Source of the DNA: Phylloscopus collybita
Lineage: Eukaryota; Chordata; Aves; Passeriformes; Phylloscopidae
Length of the DNA stretch: 64,000 bases
Reading direction: 5' to 3'
Assembly (NCBI GenBank): GCA_027886175.1
Contig: JAJNNQ010000130.1
Location: forward strand, 16,757,501 to 16,821,500
This document shows, piece by piece, positions 47,771 to 60,900 of the stretch. Numbering within the stretch: the stretch's first letter is position 1; each line of letters starts with the position of its first letter. Below the pieces are notes generated by a model that saw only the letters and a program-made list of their open reading frames with translations, was not told the origin of the DNA and did not search any database. Made by a program: the position numbers and the translations under genes.

Positions 47771-50103
47771 CCAGGTGGAAGTTTGTCTGCCCTTGTAGTG
47801 CCAAAGGCCTCCTAAAAAGGAACATCAGAAACGCGGGCTGGAGACTTTGGTTTCCCATAGAAATGGGCCACCGTTCGTGTCTAATGCTGTCTGCCTGCCA
47901 CTGGCCTACTTCCTACTAAAATTCCACTAAAATTCCAAAAAAATGAGGATATCTCCCAGGTGCAATCTACAACCAGATGGAAGTTTCTCTGCCCTTATAT
48001 TGGAAAACACCTCCTACAAAGTGACATCAGCAACGTGGGGTGGAGATTTTGAATTCCCATGGAAAAGGGTCACCGTTCGTGTCTAACGTTGTCTGCCTCC
48101 CACTGGGGTTATGCCTGCTGAAATTCCATGCAAATGAGGATATCTCCCAGATGGAATCTACCACCAGTTGGAAGTTTGTCTGCCCTTGTAGTGCCAAAGG
48201 CCTCCTAAATACTGACATCAGGAACGTGGATTGGACTTTGGTTTCCCATGGAAAAGGGGCACCGTTTGTGCCTAATGCTATGTGCCTGCCGCTGGGCTTA
48301 TGCCTAGTAAAGTTCCATACAAATGAGGATATCTCCCACATGGAATTTACCATCAGATGGAAGTTTGTCTGCCCTTGTAGTGGCAAATGCCTCCTAAAAA
48401 ACTGACATCAGGAACCAGGGGTGGAGATTTTTGTTTCCCATGGAAAAGGGCCACCGTTCGTGTCTAATGGTGTCTGCCTGCAACTGGGGTTATGCCTGCT
48501 GAAATTCCTCACAAATGAGGATATCTCCCTGATGGAATCTTCCACCTGATGGAAGTATGTCTGCCCTTATAGTTCCAAAGTCCTCCTAAAAACTGACATC
48601 AGGAACGTGGGGTGTAGACTTTGTTTTCCCAAGGAAATTGGCCACCGTTCGAGTCTAATGCTGTCTGCCTGCCACTGGGCTTCTGCCTGCTGAAATTCCA
48701 AAGATATTTGGAAATCTCTCCGATGCAATCAACCACCTGACGGAAGTTTGTCTGCCCTTGTAATGCCAAAGGCCTCTTAAACACTGACATCAGGAACCTG
48801 GAGTGGAGACTTTGGTTTCCCATGGAAATGGGCCACCGCTCGTTCCTAATGCTGTCTGCCTGCCACTGGGTTTCTTCCTACTAAAATTCCACTAAAATTC
48901 CATAGAAATAAGGATATCTTCCAAGTGCAATCTACACCAGATAAAAGAATCTCTGCCCTTGTAGTACCAAAGCTCTCCTAAAAAACTGACATCAGAAACC
49001 AGGGGTGCAGACTTTGTTTTCCCATGGAAATGGGCCAGCAATCGTGTCTAATGCTATCTGCCTGCCACTGGGCTTCTGCCCGCTGAAATTCCAAAGAAAT
49101 TTGAAAATCTCTCCGATGCAATCTACCTCCTGACGGAAGTTTTTCTGCCTCTGTAATGCCAAATGCCTCCTACAAATTGACATCAGGAGCCTGGAGTGGA
49201 GACTTTGGTTTCCCATGGAAAAGGGTCAGCGTTCGTGTCTAATGCTGTCTGCCTGCCACTGGGCTTATGGCTACTGAAATTACATACACATGAGGATATC
49301 ACCCAGATGCAATATGCCACCAGTTGCAAGTTTGTCTGCTCATGTAGTGCCAAATGCATCCTAGAAACGGACATCAGGAACGTGGGGTGGATATTTTGGT
49401 TTCCCATGGAAATGGGCCACCGTTGGTGTTTAATGCTGTCGACATGCCACTGGGCTTCTGTCACTTTAATTCCACTAAAATTCCATACAAATGAGGGTAT
49501 CTCCAAGATGCAATATGCCACCAGTTGGAAGTTTTTCTGTTCTTGTAGTGCAAAAGACCTCATAAAAACTGGCATCAGGAACCTGATCTGGAGACTTTGT
49601 TTTCCCCTGGAAAAGGGCCACTATTCATGTCTAATTCTGTGTGCCTGCTGCTGGGATTCTGCGTACTAAAATTGCTCTAAAATTCTATACAAATGGGAAT
49701 ATTTCGCAGGTGCAATCCTCCCCCGGTTTGAAGTTTTCTGCCCTTGTAGTGCCAAAGGGCTCCTATAAACTGACATCTGAAACGTAGGATGGATGATTTG
49801 GTTTCCCATGGAAAAAGGCCACTGTTCATGCCTAATGCTGTGTGCCTGCCACTGGGCGTATGCCTGCTAAAATTCCATGCAAATGAGGATATCTCGCAGA
49901 TGCCATTTACCACCAAATGAAAGTTTGCCTGCCCTTGTAGTGGCAAAGGCCTCCTTAAATCTGACATCGGGAACGTGGTTTGGAGACTTTTGTTTCCCAT
50001 GGAAAAGGACCACCGTTCGTATCTAATGCTGTCTGTCTGGCATTGTGGTTATGACAGCTGAAGTTCCATACAAATGAGGATATATCCCAGGTGCAATCTA
50101 CCA
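47771..50103 (-). repeat. 2333-bp satellite block copy C1
   Basis: About twelve - strand monomers repeated next door at an exact offset of 2333 bp. For example, the minus-strand frame at 48027-48386 recurs unchanged at 50360-50719. The start is set where the two copies become near-identical, at the CCAGGTGGAAGTTTGTCTGC stretch. Near 49782-49787 it holds ACGTAG in the same monomer context as the solo-LTR insertion point, without the LTR. Confidence 0.87.
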
Positions 50104-52436
50104 CCAGGTGGAAGTTTGTCTGCCCTTGTAGTGCCAAAGGCCTCCTAAAAAGGAACATCAGAAACGCGGGCTGGAGACTTTGGTTTCCCATAGAAATGGG
50201 CCACCGTTCGTGTCTAATGCTGTCTGCCTGCCACTGGCCTACTTCCTACTAAAATTCCACTAAAATTCCAAAAAAATGAGGATATCTCCCAGGTGCAATC
50301 TACAACCAGATGGAAGTTTCTCTGCCCTTATATTGGAAAACACCTCCTACAAAGTGACATCAGCAACGTGGGGTGGAGATTTTGAATTCCCATGGAAAAG
50401 GGTCACCGTTCGTGTCTAACGTTGTCTGCCTCCCACTGGGGTTATGCCTGCTGAAATTCCATGCAAATGAGGATATCTCCCAGATGGAATCTACCACCAG
50501 TTGGAAGTTTGTCTGCCCTTGTAGTGCCAAAGGCCTCCTAAATACTGACATCAGGAACGTGGATTGGACTTTGGTTTCCCATGGAAAAGGGGCACCGTTT
50601 GTGCCTAATGCTATGTGCCTGCCGCTGGGCTTATGCCTAGTAAAGTTCCATACAAATGAGGATATCTCCCACATGGAATTTACCATCAGATGGAAGTTTG
50701 TCTGCCCTTGTAGTGGCAAATGCCTCCTAAAAAACTGACATCAGGAACCAGGGGTGGAGATTTTTGTTTCCCATGGAAAAGGGCCACCGTTCGTGTCTAA
50801 TGGTGTCTGCCTGCAACTGGGGTTATGCCTGCTGAAATTCCTCACAAATGAGGATATCTCCCTGATGGAATCTTCCACCTGATGGAAGTATGTCTGCCCT
50901 TATAGTTCCAAAGTCCTCCTAAAAACTGACATCAGGAACGTGGGGTGTAGACTTTGTTTTCCCAAGGAAATTGGCCACCGTTCGAGTCTAATGCTGTCTG
51001 CCTGCCACTGGGCTTCTGCCTGCTGAAATTCCAAAGATATTTGGAAATCTCTCCGATGCAATCAACCACCTGACGGAAGTTTGTCTGCCCTTGTAATGCC
51101 AAAGGCCTCTTAAACACTGACATCAGGAACCTGGAGTGGAGACTTTGGTTTCCCATGGAAATGGGCCACCGCTCGTTCCTAATGCTGTCTGCCTGCCACT
51201 GGGTTTCTTCCTACTAAAATTCCACTAAAATTCCATAGAAATAAGGATATCTTCCAAGTGCAATCTACACCAGATAAAAGAATCTCTGCCCTTGTAGTAC
51301 CAAAGCTCTCCTAAAAAACTGACATCAGAAACCAGGGGTGCAGACTTTGTTTTCCCATGGAAATGGGCCAGCAATCGTGTCTAATGCTATCTGCCTGCCA
51401 CTGGGCTTCTGCCCGCTGAAATTCCAAAGAAATTTGAAAATCTCTCCGATGCAATCTACCTCCTGACGGAAGTTTTTCTGCCTCTGTAATGCCAAATGCC
51501 TCCTACAAATTGACATCAGGAGCCTGGAGTGGAGACTTTGGTTTCCCATGGAAAAGGGTCAGCGTTCGTGTCTAATGCTGTCTGCCTGCCACTGGGCTTA
51601 TGGCTACTGAAATTACATACACATGAGGATATCACCCAGATGCAATATGCCACCAGTTGCAAGTTTGTCTGCTCATGTAGTGCCAAATGCATCCTAGAAA
51701 CGGACATCAGGAACGTGGGGTGGATATTTTGGTTTCCCATGGAAATGGGCCACCGTTGGTGTTTAATGCTGTCGACATGCCACTGGGCTTCTGTCACTTT
51801 AATTCCACTAAAATTCCATACAAATGAGGATATCTCCAAGATGCAATATGCCACCAGTTGGAAGTTTTTCTGTTCTTGTAGTGCAAAAGACCTCATAAAA
51901 ACTGGCATCAGGAACCTGATCTGGAGACTTTGTTTTCCCCTGGAAAAGGGCCACTATTCATGTCTAATTCTGTGTGCCTGCTGCTGGGATTCTGCGTACT
52001 AAAATTGCTCTAAAATTCTATACAAATGGGAATATTTCGCAGGTGCAATCCTCCCCCGGTTTGAAGTTTTCTGCCCTTGTAGTGCCAAAGGGCTCCTATA
52101 AACTGACATCTGAAACGTAGGATGGATGATTTGGTTTCCCATGGAAAAAGGCCACTGTTCATGCCTAATGCTGTGTGCCTGCCACTGGGCGTATGCCTGC
52201 TAAAATTCCATGCAAATGAGGATATCTCGCAGATGCCATTTACCACCAAATGAAAGTTTGCCTGCCCTTGTAGTGGCAAAGGCCTCCTTAAATCTGACAT
52301 CGGGAACGTGGTTTGGAGACTTTTGTTTCCCATGGAAAAGGACCACCGTTCGTATCTAATGCTGTCTGTCTGGCATTGTGGTTATGACAGCTGAAGTTCC
52401 ATACAAATGAGGATATATCCCAGGTGCAATCTACCA
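50104..52436 (-). repeat. 2333-bp satellite block copy C2
   Basis: Second copy, nearly identical to C1. One visible difference is ATGAGGATATCTCCAAG near 51825 for ATGAGGGTATCTCCAAG near 49492. It ends at CCAGGTGGAAGCTTCTCTGC, where the sequence turns to another monomer type. No gene is seen. Confidence 0.87.
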
Positions 52437-55400
52437 CCAGGTGGAAGCTTCTCTGCCCTTGTAGTCCCAAAGGCCTCCTTTAAACTGACATCAGGACGTC
52501 GGGGTGGAGACTTTGGTTTCCCATAGAAATGGGCCACCGCACATGTCTAATGCTGTCTGCCTGCCACTGGCCTTCTTCCTACTAAAATTCCACTAAATTT
52601 CCATAGAAATGAAGGTATCTCCCAGGTGCAATCTACAACCAGATGGAAGTTTCTTTGCCCTTATATTGGATAACGCCTCCTACAAAGTGACATCAGCAAC
52701 GTGGGATGGAGATTTTGGTTTCCCATGGAAAAGGGCCACCGTCCGTGTCTACTGCTGTCTGCCTGCCACTGGGGTTATACCTGCTGAAATTCCTCACAAA
52801 TGAGGATATCTCCCAGATGGAATCTGCCACCAGTTAAAAGTTTGTCGGCCCTTCTAGTGCCAAAGTCCTCCTAAAAACTGACATCAGGAACCTGGGGTGG
52901 AGACTTTGGTTTCCCAAGGAAATGGGCTACCCTTCGTGTCTAATGCTGTCTGCCTGCCACTGGGCTTCTGCCTTCTGAAATTCCATACAAATGAGGATAT
53001 CTCCCCGATGCAATCTACCACCAGACGGAACTTTGTCGGCCCTCAAAGTGCAAAGGGCCTCCTATAAACTGACATCAGGAACCTGGACTGGAGACTTTGG
53101 TTTCCCATGGAAATGGGCCAGTGTTCGTGTCTAATGCTTTCTGCCCGGAACTGTGGTTATGACTGCTGAAGTTCCATACAGATGAGGATATCTCCTTGGT
53201 GCAATCTACCACCCGGAGGAAGTTTGTCTGGCCGTGTAGTTCCAAAGTCCTCTGAGAAACGGACATCCAAAACATGGGGTGGAGACTTTGCTTTCCCATA
53301 GAAATGGGCGGCCGTTCGTGTCTAATGCTCTCTGCCTGCCACTGGGCTTCTTCCTACTAAAATTCCACTAAAATTCCTTAGAAATAAGGATATCTCCCAG
53401 TTGCAATCTACAACCAGATGGAAGATTCTCTGCCCTTGTAGTACCAAAGCCTTCCTAAAAAACTGACATCAGGAACCAGGGGTGGATTCTATGTTTTCCC
53501 ATGGAAAAGAGCCACCATTCGTGTCTAATGCTGTCTGCCTGCCACTGGGCTTCTGCGTGCTGGAATTCCCAAAAAATTTGGAAATCTCTCTGATGCAATC
53601 AACCACCTGACGGAAGTTCCTCTGCCCCTGTAGTGCCAAAGGCATCCTACAAATTGACATCAGGAGCCTGGAGTGGAGACTTTGGTTTCCCATGGAAAAG
53701 GGCCAGTGTTCGTGTCTAATGCTGTCTGCCTGCCACTGGGCTTATGGCTACTGAAATTACATGCAATTGAGGATATCTCCCCGATGCAATAGGCCAGCAG
53801 TTGGAAATTTGTCTGCTCTTGTAGTGCAAAAGTCCTCCTATAAACGGACATAAGGCACGTGGTGTGGAGACTTTGGTTTCCCATGGAAATGGGCCACCGT
53901 TGCTGTTTAATGCTGTCTACTTGCCACTGGGCTTCTGCCTACTTTAATTCCACTAAAATTCCATACAAATGAGGATATCTCCAAGACGCAATATGCCACC
54001 AGTTGGAAGTTTTTCTGTTCTTGTAGTGCAAAAGGCCGCCTAAAAACTGACATCAGGAACCTGGCCTGGAGACTTTGTTTTCCCCTGGAAAACGGCCACT
54101 ATTCATGTCTAATTCTGTGTGCCTGCAGCTGGGATTCTGCGTACTAAAATTCCTCTAAAATTTAATACAAATGGGACTATTTCGCAGGTGCAATCCTCCC
54201 CCAGTTTAAAGTATCTCTGCCCTTGTAGTGCCAAAGGGCTCCTATAAACTGACATCTGAAACGTAGGATGGATAATTTGGTTTCCCATGGAAAAGGGCCA
54301 CTGTTCATGCCTAATGCTGTGTGCCTGCCACTGGGCGTATGCCTGCTAAAATTCCATACAAATGAGGATATCTCGCAGATGCAATTTACCACGAGATGGA
54401 AGTTTGTCTGCCCTTGTAGTGGCAAAAGCCCCCTTAAAAACTGACATCAGGAACCAGGCGTGGAGACTTTGGTTTCCCATGGAAAAGGACCACCGTTCGT
54501 ATCTAATGCTGTCTGCCTGGCACTGTGGTGATGACTGCTGAAGTTCCATACAAATGAGGATATCTCCCAGGTGCAATCTACCACCAGGTGGAAGTTTGTC
54601 TGCCCTCGTAGTGCCAAAGGCCTCCAAAAAACTGACATCATGAACGTGGGGTGAAGACTTTGGTTTCCCATGGAGAAGGTCCATCGTTCGTTTCTAATGC
54701 TGTCTGCCTGGCTTTGAGATTATGAGTGCTGAAGTTCCATGCAAATGAGGATATCTCCCAGGTGCAATCTACCACCAGATGGAAGTTTGTCTGCCCTTGT
54801 AGTGCCAAAGGCCTCCTAAAAACTGACATCAGGAACGTGGGGTGGAGACTTTGGTTTCCCATGGAAAAGGGCCACCGTTTGTGTCTAATGCTATGTGCCT
54901 GCCACTGTGCTTATGCCTAGTAAAATTCCATACAAATGAGGATATCTCACAGATGGAATCTACCACTATTTGAAAGTTTGTCTGCCCTTGTAATGCCAAT
55001 GGCCTCCTACAAACTGACATCAGGAATCTGGAGAGCACGCTTTGGTTTCCCATGGAATAGGGCCACCCTTGCTGTTTAATGCTGTCTCTTTGCCACTGGG
55101 CTTATGACTACTGAAATTACATACAAATGAGGATATCTCCCAGATGCAATATGCCACCAGATGGAAGTTTGTCTGGTCTTGCAGTGCCAAAGGCCTCGTT
55201 CAAAGTGATATCTGGAACCTGGCCTGGAACTTTGGTTTCCTATGGAAAAGGCCCACCGTTCGTATTTAATGCTGTCGGTCTGCAACTGGGCTTCTGAGTA
55301 CTAAAATTCCACTAAAATTCCATACAAATGAGGACATCTCCATGGTGCAATCTACCACCAGTTGGAAGTTTGTCTGCCCTTGTAGTACCAAAGGCTCCTA

Positions 55401-56060
55401 AAAACTGACATCAGGAACGTGAGGTGGAGACTTTGGTTTCCATGGAAAAGGGGCACCGTTTTTGTCTAATGCTCTGTGCCTGCCACTGGGCTTATGCCTA
55501 GTAAAATTCCATAAAAATGAGGATATCTCCCAGATGGAATTTTCCATCAGATGGAAGTTTGTCTGCCCTTGTAGTGGCAAAGGCCTCCTAAAACCTGACA
55601 TCAGGAACCAAGGGTGAAGATTTTTGTTTCCCATGGAAAAGGGCCACCGTTCGTGTCTAATGGTGTCTGCCTGCCACTGGGGTTATGCCTGCTGAAATTC
55701 CTCACAAATGAGGATATCTCCCTGATGGAATCTACCACCAGTCGGAAGTATGTCTGCCCTTATAGTGCCAAAGTCTTCGTAAAAACTGACATGAGGAACG
55801 TGGGGTGGAGACTTTGGTTTCCCCTGGAAAAGGGCCACTATTCATGTCTAATTCTGTGTGCCTGCAGCTGGGATTCTGCGTACTAAAATTCCGCTAAAAT
55901 TCTATACAAATGGGAATATTTCGCAGGTGCAATCCTCCCCCAGTTTGAAGTTTCTCTGCCATTGTAGTGCCAAAGGGCTCCTATAAACTGACATCTGAAA
56001 CATAGGATGGATAATTTGGTTTCCCATAGAAAAGGGCCATTGTTCATGCCAAATGCTGTG
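52437..56060 (-). repeat. 191/202-bp satellite, diverged - strand segment
   Basis: About 18 monomers in - orientation without a recent large duplication. Three successive monomers near 54447-55053 are spaced at exactly 191 bp and are close to the family consensus. An uninterrupted version of the solo-LTR target (ACGTAG at 54261-54266) is present. No gene is seen. Confidence 0.86.
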
Positions 56061-57952
56061 TGCCTGCCATTGGGCGTATGCCTGCTAAAATTCCATACAA
56101 ATGAGGATATCTCGCAGATGCAATTTACCACCAGATGAAAGTTTGCCTGCCCTTGTAGTGGCAAAAACCTCCTAAAAACTGACATCAGGAACCGGGAGTG
56201 GCGACTTTGGTTTCCCATGAAAATGGGCCACCGTTCGTGTGTAATGCTGTCTGCTTGCCACTGGGCTTCTTCCTATTAAAATTCCACTAAAATTCCATAG
56301 AAATGAGGATATCTCCTAGGTGCAATCCCCAACCAGATGGAAGATTCTCTGCCCTTGTAGTACCAAAGCCCTCCTAAAAAACTGACATCAGGAACCAGGG
56401 GTGGAGACTTTGTTTTCCCATGGAAAAGGGCCAGCGTTCATGTCTAATGCTGTCTGCCTGCCACTTGGCTTCTGCCTGCTGAAATTCCAAAGATATTTGG
56501 AAATCTCTCCGATGCAATCAACCAGCTGATGGAAGTTTGTCTGCCCCTGTAGTGCCAAAGGCCTCCTACAAATTGACATCAGGAACGTGAGGTGGAGACT
56601 TTGGTTTCCCATGGAAAAGGGCCACCGTTCGTGTCTAATGCTGTCTGCCGGCCACTGGGCTTATGGCTACAGAAATTACATACAAATGAGGATATCTCCC
56701 AGATGCAATATGCCACCAGTTGGAAGTTTGTCTGCTCTTGTAGTTCCAAAGGCCTCCTAGAAACGGACATCATGAACGTGGGGTGGAGACTTTGGTTTCC
56801 CATGGAAATGGGCCACCGTTGGTGTTTAATGCTGTCTACTTGCCACTGGGCTTCTGCCTACTTTAATTCCACTATAATTCCATACAAATGAGGATATCTC
56901 CAAGATGCAATATGCCACCAGTCGGAAGTTTGTCTGTTCTTGTAGTGCAAAAGGCCTCCTAAAAGCTGACATCAGGAACCTGGCCTGGAGACTTTGGTTT
57001 CCCCTGGAAAAGGCCGCTATTCATGTCTAATTCTGTGTGCCTGCCGGTGGGATTCGGCGGACTGAAATTCCTCTAAAATTCTATAAAATTGAGAATATCT
57101 CGCAGGTGCAATCTACTCCTGGTTTGAAGTTTCTCTGCCCTTGTAGTGCCAAAGGGCTCCTATAAACTCTCTTCTTAAACGTAGTGTTGCGGCTTATTCA
57201 GCCATCGCCTTGGTGGCCTGGGTTTAATTGAAGACACGACCACCACGAGCTGCGAGCGTGGGGTTCGGGCAAATGACTCAGTTAACACCAATGTGATGTG
57301 TTTGGTCAAAAGCGTTTATTATCTAAAACACAGGGTTTAAGTACCTTCTGGGTTTCGCTACGTCATAGGGGGTCTTACTAGTTTCTTAAGGGTAGTGGAA
57401 AAGTACTGGTATGCAAGGAAAGAGAGAGGGGTCTGTGACCTTGAGATAAAGGTTATCTCTGGAGAGGGATGTGCCTGGCCCTGCTTCGCGTTACAACCCG
57501 ATTCGTCTTCCGCAAACGCAGTCTGTCCTTTCCAATTCACATTCTCTCCACAACGTAGGATGTGTAATTTGGTTTCCCGTGGAATAGGGCACTGTTCATG
57601 CCGAATGCTGTGTGCCTGCCACTGGGCATATGCCTGCTAAATCTCCATACAAATGAGCATATCTCGCAGATGCAATTTACCACCAGATGGAAGTTTGCCT
57701 GCCCTTGTAGTGGCAAAGGACTTCTAAAAACTGACATCAGGAACCGGGAGTGGCCACTTTGGTTTCCCATACAAATGGGCCACCGTTCGTGTGTAATGCT
57801 GTCTGCCTGCCACTGGGCTTCTTCCTATTAAAATTCCACTAAAATTCCATAGAAATGAGGATATCTCCCAGGTGCAATCTACAACCAGATGGAAGATTCT
57901 CTGCCCTTGTAGTACCAAAGCCCTCCTAAAAAACTGACATCAGGAATCAGGG
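56061..57952 (-). repeat. Inverted copy of the solo-LTR block
   Basis: Monomers flanking the LTR here are the reverse complement of those at about 37.78-39.6 kb (for example 56579-56803 with 38898-39122, and 57724-57918 with 37783-37977). Unlike B2 and B3, the outer flank matches the single-copy flank left of B1, so this copy preserves the pre-triplication arrangement. It abuts the inverted 5868-bp repeat at about 57950. Confidence 0.84.
57185..57552 (-). mobile_element. Solo LTR, inverted copy 4 (368 bp)
   Basis: Reverse complement of the three LTRs at 38-43 kb, of the same length, flanked by ACGTAG at 57179-57184 and 57553-57558 (the complement of CTACGT). The shared insertion point and target duplication show that all four LTRs come from one insertion. 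It has the CCAGAG form of copies 1 and 2. Confidence 0.88.
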
Positions 57953-60900
57953 GTGGAGACTTTGTTTTCCCATGGAAAAGGGCCACCGTTCCTCTCTAAT
58001 GCTGTCTGCCTGCCACAGGGCTTCTACCTGATGAAATTCCATAAAAATGAGGATATCTCAACGATGCAATCAACCACCAGACGGAAGTTTGTCTGCCCTT
58101 GTAGTGCCAAAGGCCTCCTAGAAACGGACATCAGGAATGAGGGGTGGAGACTTTGGTTTTCCATCAAATGGGCCATTTTTCTTGTCTAATGCTGTCTGCC
58201 TGCCACGGGGTTTCTTCCTACTAAAATTCCACTAAAACTCCATAGAAATGAGGATATCTCCCAGGTGCAATCTACAACCAGATGGAAGTTTCTCTGCCCT
58301 TATATTGGAAAACGTCTCCTACAAAGTGACATCAGCAACATGGGGTGGAGATTTTGGTTTCCCATGGAAAAGGGCCACTGTTCGTGTGTAATGCTGTCTG
58401 CCAGATACTGGGCTTATGCCTACTAAAATTCCACTAAAATTCCATACAAATGAGGATACCTCCCAGGTGCAATCTACCACCAGATGGAAGTTTGTCTGCC
58501 CTTGTAGTGTTAAAGGCTTCCTACAAATTAACATCAGGATCCTGGGGCGTAGACTTTGGTTTCCCATGGAAAAGGGCCACCGTTCGTGTCTAATGCTGTC
58601 TGCCTGGCACTGTGGTTATGACTGCTGCAGTTCCATACAAATGCTGATAAGTCCCAGGTGCAATCTACCACCAGGTGGAAGTTTGTCTGCCCTTGAAGTG
58701 CCAAAGGCCTCCTAAAAATTGACATCAGGAACGTGCGGTGGAGACTTTGTTTTCCCATGGAAATGGGCCACCCTTTTTGTCTAATGCTATGTGCCTGCCA
58801 CTGGGCGTATGCCTAGTAAAATTCCATAAAAATGAGGATATCTCCCAGATGGAGTCTACCACCAGATGAAAGTTTGTCTGCCCTTGTAATGCAACGGCCT
58901 CCTACAAACTGACATCAGGAACCTGGAGAGGACGCTTTGGTTTCCCATGGAAAAGGGCCACCCTTGGTGTTTAATGCTGTCTCCTTGCCACTGACTTATG
59001 ACTACTGAAATTACATACAAATGAGGATATCTCCCAGACGCAATATGCCACCAGATGGAAATTTGTCTGCTCTTGCAGTGCCAAAGGCCTCCTTCAAACT
59101 GACATTCGGAACCTCACCTGGAGACTTTGGTTTCCTATAGAAAAGGTCCACCATTCATGTTTAATGCTGTCTGTCTGCCATTGGGCTTCTGAGTACTAAA
59201 ATACCACTAAAATTCCATAAAAATGAGGATATCTCCCAGGTGCAATCTACCACCAGGTGGAAGTTTGTCAGCCCTTGCAGTGCCAAAAGCCTCCTAAAAA
59301 CTGACATCAGGAACATAGGATGGATAATTTGTTTTTCCATGGAAAGGGGCCACTGTTCGTGTCTAATGCTGTCTGCCTGCCAGTGGGCAGAAGCCTACCA
59401 AAATTCCCTACAAATGAGGATATCTCCCAAATGCAATTTCCCACCAGATGGAAGTTTGTCTGCCCTTTTTATGCCAAAGGCCTCCTACAAACTGACATCA
59501 GGAGCCTGGGTTGGAGACTTTGTTTTCCCATGGAAAAGGGCCACCGTTCGTGTCTAATGCTGTCTGCCTGCCACTGGGCTTTTACCTGCTGAAATTCCAT
59601 ACAAATGAGGATATCTCCTCGATGCAATCAGCCACCAGACGGAAGTTTGTTTGCCCTTGTACTGCCAAAGGCCTCCTAAAACCTGACATCAGGAACGTGG
59701 CTTGGAGACTTTGGCTGCCCATGGGAAAAGGGCCACCGTTCATGTCTAATGCTGTCTGCCTGCCACTGGGCTTCTACCTGCTGAAGTTCCATACAAATGA
59801 GGATATCTCCCCGATGCAATCAACCACCAGACGGAAGTTTGTCTACCTTTGTAGTGTCAAAGGCCTCCTAGAAACGGACATCAGGAACGTGGGGTGGAGA
59901 CTTTGGTTTCCCATAAAAATGGGCCATTGTTCATGTCTAATGCTGTCTGCCTGCCACTGTGCTTCTTCCTACTAAAATTCCACTAAAACTCCATAGAAAT
60001 GAGCATATCTCCCAGGTGCAATCTACAACCAGATGGAAGTTTCTCTGCCCTTATATTGGAAAACGCCTCCTACAAAGTGACATCAGCAACATGGGGTGGA
60101 GATTTTGGTTTCCCATGGAAAAGGGCCACTGTTCGTGTCTAATGCTGTCTGCCTGCCACTGGAGTTATGCCTACTGAAATTCCTCACAAATGAGGATATT
60201 TCCCAGATGGAATCTCCCACCAGTTGGAAGTTTGTTTGCCCTTCTAGTGCCAAAGGCCTCCTAAAAACTGACATCAGGAACCTGGGGTGGAGACTTTGGT
60301 TTCTCATGGAAATGGGCCACCGTTCGTGTCTAATAATGTCTGCCTGCCATTGGGCTTCTACCTACGAAAATTCCACTGAAATTCCATACAAATGAAGACA
60401 TCTCCCGGGTGCAGTCTACCGCCAGATATAAGTTTTTCTGCCCTTGTATTTCCAAAGGCCTTCTATAAACTGACATGAGGAGCCTGGAGTGGAGACTTTG
60501 GTTTCCCATGGATATGGGCCAGCGTTCGTGTGTAAAGCAGTCTGCCTGCTGCTGGATTTCTGCCTACTTTAATACCACTGAAATTCCATAAAAATGAGGA
60601 TATCTCCCAGGTGCAATCTGCCACCAGATGGAAGTTTTTCTGCCCTTGTACTTCCAAAGGCCTCTTACAAACTAATATCAGGAACGTGGGGTAGAGACTT
60701 CGGTTTCCCATGGAAAAGGACCACCGTTTGTGTCTAATGCTGTCTGCCTGCCACTGGGGTTATGCCTGCTAAAATTCCTCACAAATGAGGATATCTCCCG
60801 CACGGAATCTACCACCAGTTGGAAGTTTATCTGCCCTTGTAGTGCCAAAGGCCTCCTACAAACTGACATCAGGCACGTGAGATGGAGACTTTGGTTTCCC

